From Saccoglossus kowalevskii (Eukaryota > Hemichordata > Enteropneusta > Harrimaniidae), in NCBI RefSeq assembly GCF_000003605.2, contig NW_003111170.1, positions 1-20,243 of the forward strand: a stretch of 20,243 bases of DNA, written 5' to 3'. Within the stretch, counting starts at the first letter, position 1. Each line of letters begins with the position of its first letter. The translations under genes were made by a program, and so were the position numbers. The notes beneath the pieces were generated by a model that was not told where the DNA came from, did no database searches, and worked only from the letters and a program-made list of their open reading frames with translations. This document shows, piece by piece, positions 1 through 10,512 of the stretch.

Positions 1-351
1 TGTTATACCATTGCCTCGGATTCATGATGAATATCCCTGAACTTCCATTACATGCAACCACTGTTACTGACACTGACTCTCGTCTGATGTTATACCATTG
101 CCTTGCATTCATAATAAATATCTCTGAACTTCCATTACATGTAACCACTGTTACTGATACTGACTCCAGTCTGATTGCTATACCATTGCCTTGCATTCAT
201 AATAAATATCTCTGAACTTCCATTACATGTAATCACTGTTACTGATACTAACTTCAGTCTGATTGCTATACCATTGCCTTGCATTCATAATAAATATCTC
301 CGAACTTCCATTACATGTAACCACTGTTACTGATACTGACTCTAGTCTGAT
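1..351. repeat. HOR landmark cassette, copy 1 (four divergent monomers)
   Basis: Four consecutive monomers form a signature. The first has GCCTCGGATTC, ACATGCAACC and CTCTCGTCTG in place of the usual GCCTTGCATTC, ACATGTAACC and CTCTAGTCTG. Monomers two to four have CATAATAAATATCTC instead of CATGATGAATATCCC. The third has TGTAATCACTG and ATACTAACTTCAG, and the fourth has CTCCGAAC. This copy lacks one T at about 88-89 (GATGTT for GATTGTT), so it is 351 bp rather than 352. The window begins exactly at its edge, so what precedes it is unseen. Its downstream context (to about 639) matches copy 4 at 16943. Confidence 0.93.
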
Positions 352-370
352 TGCTATACCATTGCCTTGC

Positions 371-383
371 ATTCATGATGAAT
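371..383. other. Interrupted palindrome in the monomer (representative)
   Basis: ATTCAT-G-ATGAAT gives six-base arms around one G and is present in most monomers. The subfamily variants (ATAATAAAT, ATAACAAAT, ATGGTGAAT) fall within the right arm and weaken or break the symmetry. It could be a dimeric protein-binding site or a short hairpin; the function is unknown. Confidence 0.8.
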
Positions 384-398
384 ATCCCTGAACTTCCA

Positions 399-408
399 TT
401 ACATGTAA
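399..408. other. Perfect 10-bp palindrome in the monomer (representative)
   Basis: TTACATGTAA is fully self-complementary and nearly invariant across the array. Exceptions include ACATGCAACC in the landmark monomer, TTAAATG units, and single changes near 1896, 7670, 8200 and 9174. Its centre lies about 26 bases from that of the ATTCAT-G-ATGAAT dyad. Confidence 0.82.
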
Positions 409-410
409 CC

Positions 411-428
411 ACTGTTACTGTCACTGAC
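411..428. repeat. Three-fold ACTGNN hexamer within the monomer (representative)
   Basis: ACTGTT, ACTGTC and ACTGAC follow one another without gaps. The last nine bases form GTCA-C-TGAC in the T variant; in the common A variant (TGACAC) that dyad is lost. The tract may be a remnant of a simpler ancestral repeat, which is inference. Confidence 0.75.
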
Positions 429-820
429 TCTAGTCTGATTGCTATACCATTGCCTTGCATTCATGATGAATATCCCTGAATTTCCATTACATGTAACCAC
501 TGTTACTGTCACTGACTCTAGACTGATTGCTATACCATTTCCTTGCATTCATGATGAATATCCCTGAACTTCCATTACATGTAACCACTGTTACTGTCAC
601 TGACTCTAGACTGATTGCTATACCATTGCCTTGCATTCATGGTGAATATCCTTGAACTTCCATTACATGTAACCACTGTTACTGTCACTGACTCTAGACT
701 GATTGCTATACCATTGCCTTGCATTCATGATGAATATCCTTGAACTTCCATTACATGTAACCACTGTTACTGTCACTGATTCTAGACTGATTGCTATACC
801 ATTGCTTTGCATTCATGATG

Positions 821-1402
821 AATATCCCTGAACTTCCATTACATGTAACCACTGTTACTGACACTGACTCTAGTCTGATTGCTATACCATTGCCCTGCAT
901 TCATGATGAATATCCCTGAACTTCTATTACATGTAACCACTGTTACTGACACTGACTCTAGTCTGATTACTATACCATTGCCCTGCATTCATGATGAATA
1001 TCCCTGAACTTCCATTACATGTAACCACTGTTACTGTCACTGACTCTAGTCTGATTGCTATACCATTGCCCTGCATTCATGATGAATATCCTTGAACTTC
1101 CATTACATGTAACCACTGTTACTGTCACTGACTCTAGACTGATTGCTATACCATTGCCTTGCATTCATGATGAATATCCTTGAACTTCCATTACATGTAA
1201 CCACTGTTACTGTCACTGATTCTAGACTGATTGCTATACCATTGCCCTGCATTCATAACAAATATCCCTGAACTTCCATTACATGTAACCACTGTTACTG
1301 ACACTGACTCTAGTCTGATTGCTATACCATTGCCCTGCATTCATGATGAATATCCCTGAACTTCTATTACATGTAACCACTGTTACTGACACTGACTCTA
1401 GT
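821..1402. repeat. Duplicated block D4, copy 1 (partner 9931-10512)
   Basis: A 582-bp stretch matches 9931-10512 with one difference, T at 1098 against G at 10208. It contains the GATTACT, TCCTTGAAC, GATTCTAGACTG and ATAACAAAT types in the same order. The left edge is the ATGATG/ATAACA switch and the right edge is CTAGTATG against CTAGTCTG. Confidence 0.88.
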
Positions 1403-2824
1403 ATGATTACTATACCATTGCCTTGCATTCATGATGATATCCCTGAACTTCCATTACATGTAACCACTGTTACTGACACTGACTCTAGTCTGATTGCTAT
1501 ACCCATTGCCTTGCATTCATGATGAATATCCCTGAACTTCCATTACATGTAACCATTGTTACTGACACTGACTCTAGTCTGATTGCTATACCATTGCCTT
1601 GCATTCATGATGAATATCCCTGAACTTCCATTACATGTAACCACTGTTACTGACACTGACTCTAGTCTGATTGATATACCATTGCCTTGCATTCATGATG
1701 AATATCCCTGAACTTCCATTACATGTAACCACTGTTACTGTCACTGACTCTAGTCTGATTGCTATATCATTGCCTTGCATTCATGATGAATATCCCTGAA
1801 CTTGCATTACATGTAACCACTGTTACTGTCACTGACTCTAGTCTGATTGCTATACCATTGCCTTGCATTCATGATGAATATCCTTGAACTTCCATTATAT
1901 GTAACCACTGTTACTGACACCGACTCTAGTCTGATTGCTATACCATTGCCTTGCATTCATGATGAATATCCCTGAACTTCCATTACATGTAACCACTGTT
2001 ACTGTCACTGACTCTAGTCTGATTGCTATACCATTGCCTTGCATTCATGATGAATATCCCTGAACTTCCATTACATGTAACCACTGTTACTGTCACTGAC
2101 TCTAGTCTGATTGCTATACCATTGCCTTGCATTCATGATGAATATCCCTGAACTTCCATTACATGTAACCACTGTTACTGACACTGACTCTAGTCTGATT
2201 GCTATACCATTGCCTTGCATTCATGATGAATATCCCTGAACTTCCATTACATGTAACCACTGTTACTGACACCGACTCTAGTCTGATTGCTATACCATTG
2301 CCTTGCATTCATGATGAATATCCCTGAACTTCCATTACATGTAACCACTGTTACTGTCACTGACTCTAGTCTGATTGCTATACCATTGCCTTGCATTCAT
2401 GATGATTATCCCTGAACTTCCATTACATGTAACCACTGTTACTGATACTGACTCTAGTCTGATTGCTATACCATTGCCTTGCATTCATGATGAATATCCC
2501 TGAACTTCCATTACATGTAACCACTGTTACTGACACCGACTCTAGTCTGATTGCTATACCATTGCCTTGCATTCATGATGAATATCCTTGAACTTCCATT
2601 ACATGTAACCACTGTTACTGACACTGACTCTAGTCTGACTGCTTTACCATTGCCCTGCATTCATGATGAATATCCCTGAACTTCCATTACATGTAACCAC
2701 TGTTACTGTCACTGACTCTAGTCTGACTGATATACCATTGCCTTGCATTCATGATGAATATCCCTGAACTTCCATTACATGTAACCACTGTTACTGTCAC
2801 TGACTCTAGTCTGACTGATATACC

Positions 2825-2877
2825 ATTGCCTTGCATTCATGATGAATACCCCTGAACTTCCATTACACTGCTATACC
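2825..2877. repeat. Shortened monomer with a 35-bp internal deletion
   Basis: CATTAC is followed directly by ACTGCTATACC at 2866/2867, so monomer positions from within ACATGTAACC to CTAGTCTG are missing and the spacing between ATTGCC sites falls from 88 to 53. The equivalent unit near 7640-7720 is full length (ATTACAAGTAACAACTG), showing this is a deletion in block A. The next unit has extra substitutions (CCGTTGCCGTG, TTCCTGATG, CTGATCTTCC). Confidence 0.92.
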
Positions 2878-2914
2878 GTTGCCGTGCATTCCTGATGAAT
2901 ATCCCTGATCTTCC

Positions 2915-3692
2915 ATTACATGTAACCACTGTTACTGTCACTGACTCTAGTCTGATTACTATACCATTGCCCTGCATTCATGATGAATATCCCTGAACTT
3001 CCATTACATGTAACCACTGTTACTGACACTGACTCTAGTCTGATTGCTATACCATTGCCTTGCATTCATGATGAATATCCCTGAACTTCTATTAAATGTA
3101 ACCACTGTTACTGACACTGACTCTAGTCTGATTGCTATACCATTGCCCTGCATTCATGATGAATATCCCTGAACTTCTATTACATGTAACCACTGTTACT
3201 GTCACTGACTCTAGTCTGATTGCTATACCATTGCCTTGCATTCATGATGAATATCCCCGAACTTCCATTACATGTAACCACTGTTACTGTCACTGACTCT
3301 AGACTGATTGCTATACCATTTCCTTGCATTCATGATGAATATCCCTGAACTTCCATTACATGTAACCACTGTTACTGTCACTGACTCTAGACTGATTGCT
3401 ATACCATTGCCTTGCATTCATGATGAATATCCCTGAACTTCTATTACATGTAACCACTGTTACTGACACTGACTCTAGTCTGATTGCTATACCATTGCCT
3501 TGCATTCATGATGAATGTCCCTGAACTTCCATTACATGTAACCACTGTTACTAACACCGACTCTAGTCTGATTGCTATACCATTGCCTTGCATTCATGAT
3601 GAATATCCCTGAACTTCCATTACATGTAACCACTGTTACTGACACTGACTCTAGTCTGATTGCTATACCATTGCCTTGCATTCATGATGAAT
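2915..3692. repeat. Duplicated block D2, copy 1 (partner 13204-13981)
   Basis: A 778-bp stretch appears identical to 13204-13981. Shared rare variants are TTAAATG, CCCCGAAC, CATTTCC, GAATGTCCC and CTAACACCG. The left edge is C/T in CTTCCATT/CTTCTATT and the right edge is G/A in AATGTCC/AATATCC. The offset is 10,289 bp, or 117 monomers minus 7 bp of located indels. Confidence 0.9.
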
Positions 3693-4192
3693 GTCCCTGA
3701 ACTTCCATTACATGTAACCACTGTTACTGTCACTGACTCTAGTCTGATTGCTATACCATTGCCTTGCATTCATGATGAATATCCCTGAACTTCCATTACA
3801 TGTAACCACTGTTACTGTCACTGACTCTAGTCTGATTGCTATACCATTGCTTTGCATTCATGATGAATATCCCTGAACTTCCATTACATGTAACCACTGT
3901 TACTGACACTGACTCTAGTCTGATTGCTATACCATTGCCTTGCATTCATGATAAATATCCCTAAACTTCTATTACATGTAACCACTGTTACTGTCACTGA
4001 CTCTAGTCTGATTGCTATACCATTGCCCTGCATTCATGATGAATATCCCTGAACTTCCATTACATGTAACCACTGTTACTGATACTGACTCGAGACTGAT
4101 TGCTGTACCATTGCCCTGCATTCATAACAAATATCCCTGAACTTCCATTACATGTAACCACTGTTACTGACACTGACTCTAGTCTGATTGCT

Positions 4193-5201
4193 ATACCATT
4201 GCCCTGCATTCATGATGAATATCCCTGAACTTCTATTACATGTAACCACTGTTACTGACACTGACTCTAGTCTGATTACTATACCATTGCCCTGCATTCA
4301 TGATGAATATCCCAGAACTTCCATTACATGTAACCACTGTTACTGACACCGACTCTAGTCTGATTGCTATACCATTGCCTTGCATTCATGATGAATATCC
4401 CTGAACTTCCATTACATGTAACCACTGTTACTGACACTGACTCTAGTATGATTGCTATACCATTGCCTTGCATTCATGATGAATATCCCTGAACTTCTAT
4501 TACATGTAACCACTGTTACTGTCACTGACTCTAGTCTGATTACTATACCATTGCCCTGCATTCATGATGAATATCCCTGAACTTCCATTACATGTAACCA
4601 CTGTTACTGACACTGACTCTTGTCTGATTGCTATACCATTGCCTTGCATTCATGATGAATATCCATGAACTTCTATTAAATGTAACCACTGTTACTGACA
4701 CTGACTCTAGTCTGATTGCTATACCATTGCCCTGCATTCATGATGAATATCCCTGAACTTCCATTACATGTAACCACTGTTACTGTCACTGACTCTAGTC
4801 TGATTGCTGTACCATTGCCTTGCATTCATGATGAATATCCCTGAACTTCCATTACATGTAACCACTGTTACTGTCACTGACTCTAGACTGATTGCTATAC
4901 CATTTCCTTGCATTCATGATGAATATCCCTGAACTTCCATTACATGTAACCACTGTTACTGTCACTGACTCTAGACTGATTGCTATACCATTGCCTTGCA
5001 TTCATGGTGAATATCCTTGAACTTCCATTACATGTAACCACTGTTACTGTCACTGACTCTAGACTGATTGCTATACCATTGCCTTGCATTCATGATGAAT
5101 ATCCCTGAACTTCTATTACATGTAACCACTGTTACTGACACTGACTCTAGTCTGATTGCTATACCATTGCCTTGCATTCATGATGAATATCCCTGAACTT
5201 C
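4193..5201. repeat. Long duplicated block D1, copy 1 (partner 15187-16195)
   Basis: By eye this 1009-bp stretch, about 11.5 monomers, is identical to 15187-16195. The shared order includes the rare CCCAGAACTT, CTAGTATG, CTCTTGTCTG, ATCCATGAAC, TTAAATG, GCTGTACC and CATTTCC variants and a CATGGTGAAT unit. The edges are single diagnostic bases: T against A just before it (GCTATACC/GCAATACC), and C against T just after it (CTTCCATT/CTTCTATT). The offset of 10,994 bp is 125 monomers minus the 6 bp lost elsewhere. Confidence 0.9.
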
Positions 5202-5233
5202 CATTACATGTAACCACTGTTACTGTCACTGAC

Positions 5234-5901
5234 TCTAGACTGATTGCTATACCATTGCCTTGCATTCATGGTGAATATCCTTGAACTTCCATTACATGTA
5301 ACCACTGTTACTGTCACTGACTCTAGACTGATTGCTATACCATTGCCTTGCATTCATGATGAATATCCTTGAACTTCCATTACATGTAACCACTGTTACT
5401 GTCACTGATTCTAGACTGATTGCTATACCATTGCTTTGCATTCATGATGAATATCCCTGAACTTCCATTACATGTAACCACTGTTACTGTCACTGACTCT
5501 AGTCTGATTGCTATACCATTGCCTTGCATTCATGATGAATATCCCTGAACTTCTATTACATGTAACCACTGTTACTGACACTGACTCCAGTCTGATTGCA
5601 ATACCATTGCCCTGCATTCATGATGAATATCCCTGAACTTCCATTACATGTAACCACTGTTACTGTCACTGACTCTAGTCTGATTGCTATACCATTGCCT
5701 TGCATTCATGATGAATATCCCTGAACTTCCATTACATGTAACCACTGTTACTGACACCGACTCTAGTCTGATTGCTATACCATTGCCTTGCATTCATGAT
5801 GAATATCCCTGAACTTCCATTACATGTAACCACTGTTACTGTCACTGACTCTAGTCTGATTGCTATACCATTGCCTTGCATTCATGATGAATATCCCTGA
5901 A
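5234..5901. repeat. Duplicated block D3, copy 1 (partner 11739-12406)
   Basis: A 668-bp stretch matches 11739-12406 except for one base. The shared order is GGTGAATATCCTTG, GATGAATATCCTTG, GATTCTAGACTG, GCTTTGC, CTTCTATT, GACTCCAG with GCAATACC, then ACACCG. Part of the same order also occurs near 14840-15190. Confidence 0.89.
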
Positions 5902-6740
5902 CTTCCATTACATGTAACCACTGCTACTGACACCGACTCTAGTCTGATTGCTATACCATTGCCTTGCATTCATGATGAATATCCCTGAACTTCCATTACA
6001 TGTAACCACTGTTACTGTCACTGACTCTAGTCTGATTGCTATACCATTGCCTTGCATTCATGATGAATATCCCTGAACTTCTATTACATGTAACCACTGT
6101 TACTGACACTGACTCCAGTCTGATTGCAATACCATTGCCTTGCATTCATGATGAATATCCCTGAACTTCTATTACATGTAACCACTGTTACCGACACTGA
6201 CTCTAGTCTGATTGCTATACCATTGCCTTGCATTCATGATGAATATCCCTGAACTTCTATTACATGTAACCACTGTTACTGACACTCACTCCAGTCTGAT
6301 TGCAATACCATTGCCCTGCATTCATGATGAATATCCCTGAACTTCCATTACATGTAACCACTGTTACTGTCACTGACTCTAGTCTGATTGCTAAACCATT
6401 GCCTTGCATTCATGATGAATATCCCTGAACTTCCATTACATGTAACCACTGTTACTGACACCGACTCTAGTCTGATTGCTATACCATTGCCTTGCATTCA
6501 TGATGAATATCCCTGAACTTCCATTACATGTAACCACTGTTACTGACACTGACTCTAGTCTGATTGCTATACCATTGCCTTGCATTCATGATGAATATCC
6601 CTGAACTTCCATTACATGTAACCACTGTTACTGACACCGACTCTAGTCTGATTGCTATACCATTGCCTTGCATTCATGATGAATATCCCTGAACTTCCAT
6701 TACATGTAACCACTGTTACTGTCACTGACTCTAGTCTGAG

Positions 6741-7092
6741 TGTTATACCATTGTCTCGGATTCATGATGAATATCCCTGAACTTCCATTACATGCAACCA
6801 CTGTTACTGACACTGACTCTCGTCTGATTGTTATACCATTGCCTTGCATTCATAATAAATATCTCTGAACTTCCATTACATGTAACCACTGTTACTGATA
6901 CTGACTCCAGTCTGATTGCTATACCATTGCCTTGCATTCATAATAAATATCTCTGAACTTCCATTACATGTAACCACTGTTACTGATACTAACTTCAGTC
7001 TGATTGCTATACCATTGCCTTGCATTCATAATAAATATCTCCGAACTTCCATTACATGTAACCACTGTTACTGATACTGACTCTAGTCTGAT
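6741..7092. repeat. HOR landmark cassette, copy 2
   Basis: This has the same four-monomer signature as the start of the window: GATTC after a CTCGG motif, ACATGCAACC, CTCTCGTCTG, then three CATAATAAAT monomers. It has its own substitutions: TTGTCTCGGA instead of TTGCCTCGGA in monomer one, and the common TGTAACCACTG in place of TGTAATCACTG in monomer three. These make it the most distinct of the four copies. Length is the full 352 bp. It is preceded by the same entry motif as copies 3 and 4, CTAGTCTGAGTGTTATACC. Confidence 0.93.
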
Positions 7093-9689
7093 TGCTATAC
7101 CATTGCCTTGCATTCATGATGAATATCCCTGAACTTCCATTACATGTAACCACTGTTACTGTCACTGACTCTAGTCTGATTGCTATACCATTGCCTTGCA
7201 TTCATGATGAATATCCCTGAACTTCCATTACATGTAACCACTGTTACTGTCACTACTCTAGTCTGATTGCTATACCATTGCCTTGCATTCATGATAAATA
7301 TCCCTGAACTTCCATTACATGTAACCACTGTTACTGACACCGACTCTAGTCTGATTGCTATACCATTGCCTTGCATTCATGATGAATATCCTTGAACTTC
7401 CATTACATGTAACCACTGTTACTGACACTGACTCTAGTCTGACTGCTTTACCATTGCCCTGCATTCATGATGAATATCCCTGAACTTCCATTACATGTAA
7501 CCACTGTTACTGTCACTGACTCTAGTCTGACTGATATACCATTGCCTTGCATTCATGATGAATATCCCTGAACTTCCATTACATGTAACCACTGTTACTG
7601 TCACTGACTCTAGTCTGACTGATATACCATTGCCTTGCATTCATGATGAATATCCCTGAACTTCCATTACAAGTAACAACTGTTACTGACACTGACTCTA
7701 GTCTGACTGCTATACCATTGCACTGCATTCATGATGAATATCCCTGAACTTCCATTACATGTAACCACTGTTACTGTCACTGACTCTAGTCTGACTGATA
7801 TACCATTGCCTTGCATTCATGATGAATATCCCTGAACTTCCATTACATGTAACCACTGTTACTGACACTGACTCTAGTCTGATTACTATACCATTGCCTT
7901 GCATTCATGATGAATATCCCTGAACTTCCATTACATGTAACCACTGTTACTGTCACTGACTCTAGTCTGATTGCTATACCATTGCCTTGCATTCATGATG
8001 AATATCCCTGAACTTCCATTACATGTAACCACTGTTACTGTCACTGACTCTAGTCTGATTGCTATACCATTGCCTTGCATTCATGATGAATATCCCTGAA
8101 CTTCCATTACATGTAACCACTGTTACTGACACTGACTCTAGTCTGATTGCTATACCATTGCCTTGCATTCATGATGAATATCCCTGAACTTCCATTACAT
8201 ATAACCACTGTTACTGTCACTGACTCTAGTCTGATTGCTATATCATTGCCTTGCATTCATGATGAATATCCCTAAACTTCCATTACATGTAACCACTGTT
8301 ACTGTCACTGACTCTAGTCTGATTGCTATACCATTGCCTTGCATTCATGATGAATATCACTGAACTTCCATTACATGTAACCACTGTTACTGACACCGAT
8401 TCTAGTCTGATTGCTATACCATTGCCTTGCATTTATGATGAATATCCCTGAACTTCCATTACATGTAACCACTGTTACTGATACTGACTCTAGTCTGATT
8501 GCTATACCATTGCCTTGCATTCATGATGAATATCCCTGAACTTCCATTACATGTAACACTGTTACTGACACAGACTCCAGTCTGACTGCTATTACCATTG
8601 CCTTGCATTCATGATGAATATCCCTAAACTTCCATTACATGTAACCACTGTTACTGTCACTGACTCTAGTCTGATTACTATACCATTGCCCTGCATTCAT
8701 GATGAATATCCCTGAACTTCTATTACATGTAACCACTGTTACTGACACTGACTCTAGTCTGATTGCTATACCATTGCCCTGCATTCATAACAAATATCCC
8801 TGAACTTCCATTACATGTAACCACTGTTACTGACACTGACTCTAGTCTGATTGCTATACCATTGCCCTGCATTCATGATGAATATCCCTGAACTTCTATT
8901 ACATGTAACCACTGTTACTGACACTGACTCTAGTCTGATTACTATACCATTGCCCTGCATTCATGATGAATATCCCTGAACTTCTATTACATGTAACCAC
9001 TGTTACTGACACTGACTCTAGTCTGATTGCTATACCATTGCCCTGCATTCATGATGAATATCCCTGAACTTCTATTACATGTAACCACTGTTACTGACAC
9101 TGACCCTAGTCTGATTACTATACCATTGCCCTGCATTCATGATGAATATCCCTGAACTTCTATTATATGTAACCACTGTTACTGACACTGACTCTAGTCT
9201 GATTGCTATACCATTGCCCTGCATTCATGATGAATATCCCTGAACTTCTATTACATGTAACCACTGTTACTGTCACTGACTCTAGTCTGATTGCTATACC
9301 ATTGCCTTGCATTCATGATGAATATCCCTGAACTTCCATTACATGTAACCACTGTTACTGTCACTGACTCTAGACTGATTGCTATACCATTTCCTTGCAT
9401 TCATGATGAATATCCCTGAACTTCCATTACATGTAACCACTGTTACTGTCACTGACTCTAGTCTGATTACTATACCATTGCCCTGCATTCATGATGAATA
9501 TCCCTGAACTTCTATTACATGTAACCACTGTTACTGACACTGACTCTAGTCTGATTGCTATACCATTGCCCTGCATTCATAACAAATATCCCTGAACTTC
9601 CATTACATGTAACCACTGTTACTGACACTGACTCTAGTCTGATTGCTATACCATTGCCCTGCATTCATGATGAATATCCCTGAACTTCT

Positions 9690-9730
9690 ATTACATGTAA
9701 CCACTGTTACTGACTCTAGTCTGATTACTA
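9690..9730. repeat. 6-bp contraction in the hexamer region
   Basis: CTGTTACTGACTCTAG replaces CTGTTACTGACACTGACTCTAG, the loss of one ACTGNN-type hexamer. It is the only such event seen in the window and fits replication slippage in the three-hexamer tract. Confidence 0.88.
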
Positions 9731-9930
9731 TACCATTGCCCTGCATTCATGATGAATATCCCTGAACTTCTATTACATGTAACCACTGTTACTGGCACTG
9801 ACTCTAGTCTGATTACTATACCATTGCCCTGCATTCATGATGAATATCCTTGAACTTCCATTACATGTAACCACTGTTACTGTCACTGATTCTAGACTGA
9901 TTGCTATACCATTGCCCTGCATTCATAACA

Positions 9931-10512
9931 AATATCCCTGAACTTCCATTACATGTAACCACTGTTACTGACACTGACTCTAGTCTGATTGCTATACCAT
10001 TGCCCTGCATTCATGATGAATATCCCTGAACTTCTATTACATGTAACCACTGTTACTGACACTGACTCTAGTCTGATTACTATACCATTGCCCTGCATTC
10101 ATGATGAATATCCCTGAACTTCCATTACATGTAACCACTGTTACTGTCACTGACTCTAGTCTGATTGCTATACCATTGCCCTGCATTCATGATGAATATC
10201 CTTGAACGTCCATTACATGTAACCACTGTTACTGTCACTGACTCTAGACTGATTGCTATACCATTGCCTTGCATTCATGATGAATATCCTTGAACTTCCA
10301 TTACATGTAACCACTGTTACTGTCACTGATTCTAGACTGATTGCTATACCATTGCCCTGCATTCATAACAAATATCCCTGAACTTCCATTACATGTAACC
10401 ACTGTTACTGACACTGACTCTAGTCTGATTGCTATACCATTGCCCTGCATTCATGATGAATATCCCTGAACTTCTATTACATGTAACCACTGTTACTGAC
10501 ACTGACTCTAGT
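9931..10512. repeat. Duplicated block D4, copy 2 (partner 821-1402)
   Basis: This is the second copy of the 582-bp block, carrying the private GAACGTCC at 10208. Its right part overlaps block D5 (10209-10854), so one sequence is shared by three places in the window. Confidence 0.88.

Larger units (their letters stand above)
350..437. repeat. Representative 88-bp satellite monomer
   Basis: This is one near-consensus unit, used here as the coordinate reference (monomer positions 1-88). Positions 22-34 hold the interrupted palindrome ATTCAT-G-ATGAAT. Positions 50-59 hold the perfect palindrome TTACATGTAA. Positions 62-79 are three ACTGNN hexamers (ACTGTT, ACTGTC, ACTGAC), and positions 71-79 form the dyad GTCA-C-TGAC. 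Positions 76-85 hold GACT-CT-AGTC. The consensus has no CpG dinucleotide. The choice of first base is arbitrary. No CENP-B box (TTCG...CGGGA type) is visible in the unit. Confidence 0.95.
352..6740. repeat. HOR block A body, about 73 monomers
   Basis: These ordinary 88-bp monomers lie between landmark copies 1 and 2. The landmark-to-landmark distance is 6740 bp, which equals 77 monomers minus 36 bp. That deficit is fully explained by the missing base near 89, a missing base near 1437 (CATGATGATATCC), an extra C near 1503 (ATACCCATTG) and a 35-bp deletion at 2866/2867. Variant types occur in ordered runs: ATTTCC, then GGTGAATATCCTTG, then GATTCTAGACTG near 537-800; ATAACAAAT near 1251 and 4130; TTAAATG near 3092 and 4679; alternating ACACCG and TGTCAC units at 5700-6740. 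No gene or non-satellite sequence is visible. Confidence 0.93.

Noticed and set aside
24-215. Open frame of 63 codons on the plus strand
   Set aside because: It is built entirely of satellite sequence. It stays open only because a one-base deletion near 89 shifts frame. The 88-bp unit is not a multiple of three, so no frame repeats from one monomer to the next.
350-360. TATA-like GCTATACC as a promoter element
   Set aside because: It is present in nearly every monomer as part of the consensus, with no transcription unit downstream. Satellite transcription cannot be judged from this motif.
350-437. Monomer as an ancient 44-bp duplication (88 = 2 x 44)
   Set aside because: The two halves share only short matches such as CCATT and CATG when compared by eye, which is not convincing.
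350-437. CENP-B box or tRNA-derived (SINE-like) A/B boxes
   Set aside because: No match to the CENP-B core and no GGTTCGA-type B box can be seen in the consensus or the variants.
1319-1522. Open frame of 67 codons on the plus strand
   Set aside because: It spans two compensating one-base indels (about 1437 and 1503) in ordinary monomers. There is no start context, domain or composition to suggest a gene.
7140-7376. Open frame of 78 codons on the minus strand with repeated MQGNGIAIR- and CNGSSGIF-like segments
   Set aside because: The peptide repeats are the satellite read in shifting frames. The frame exists because of the missing base near 7255 and variants that remove stops.
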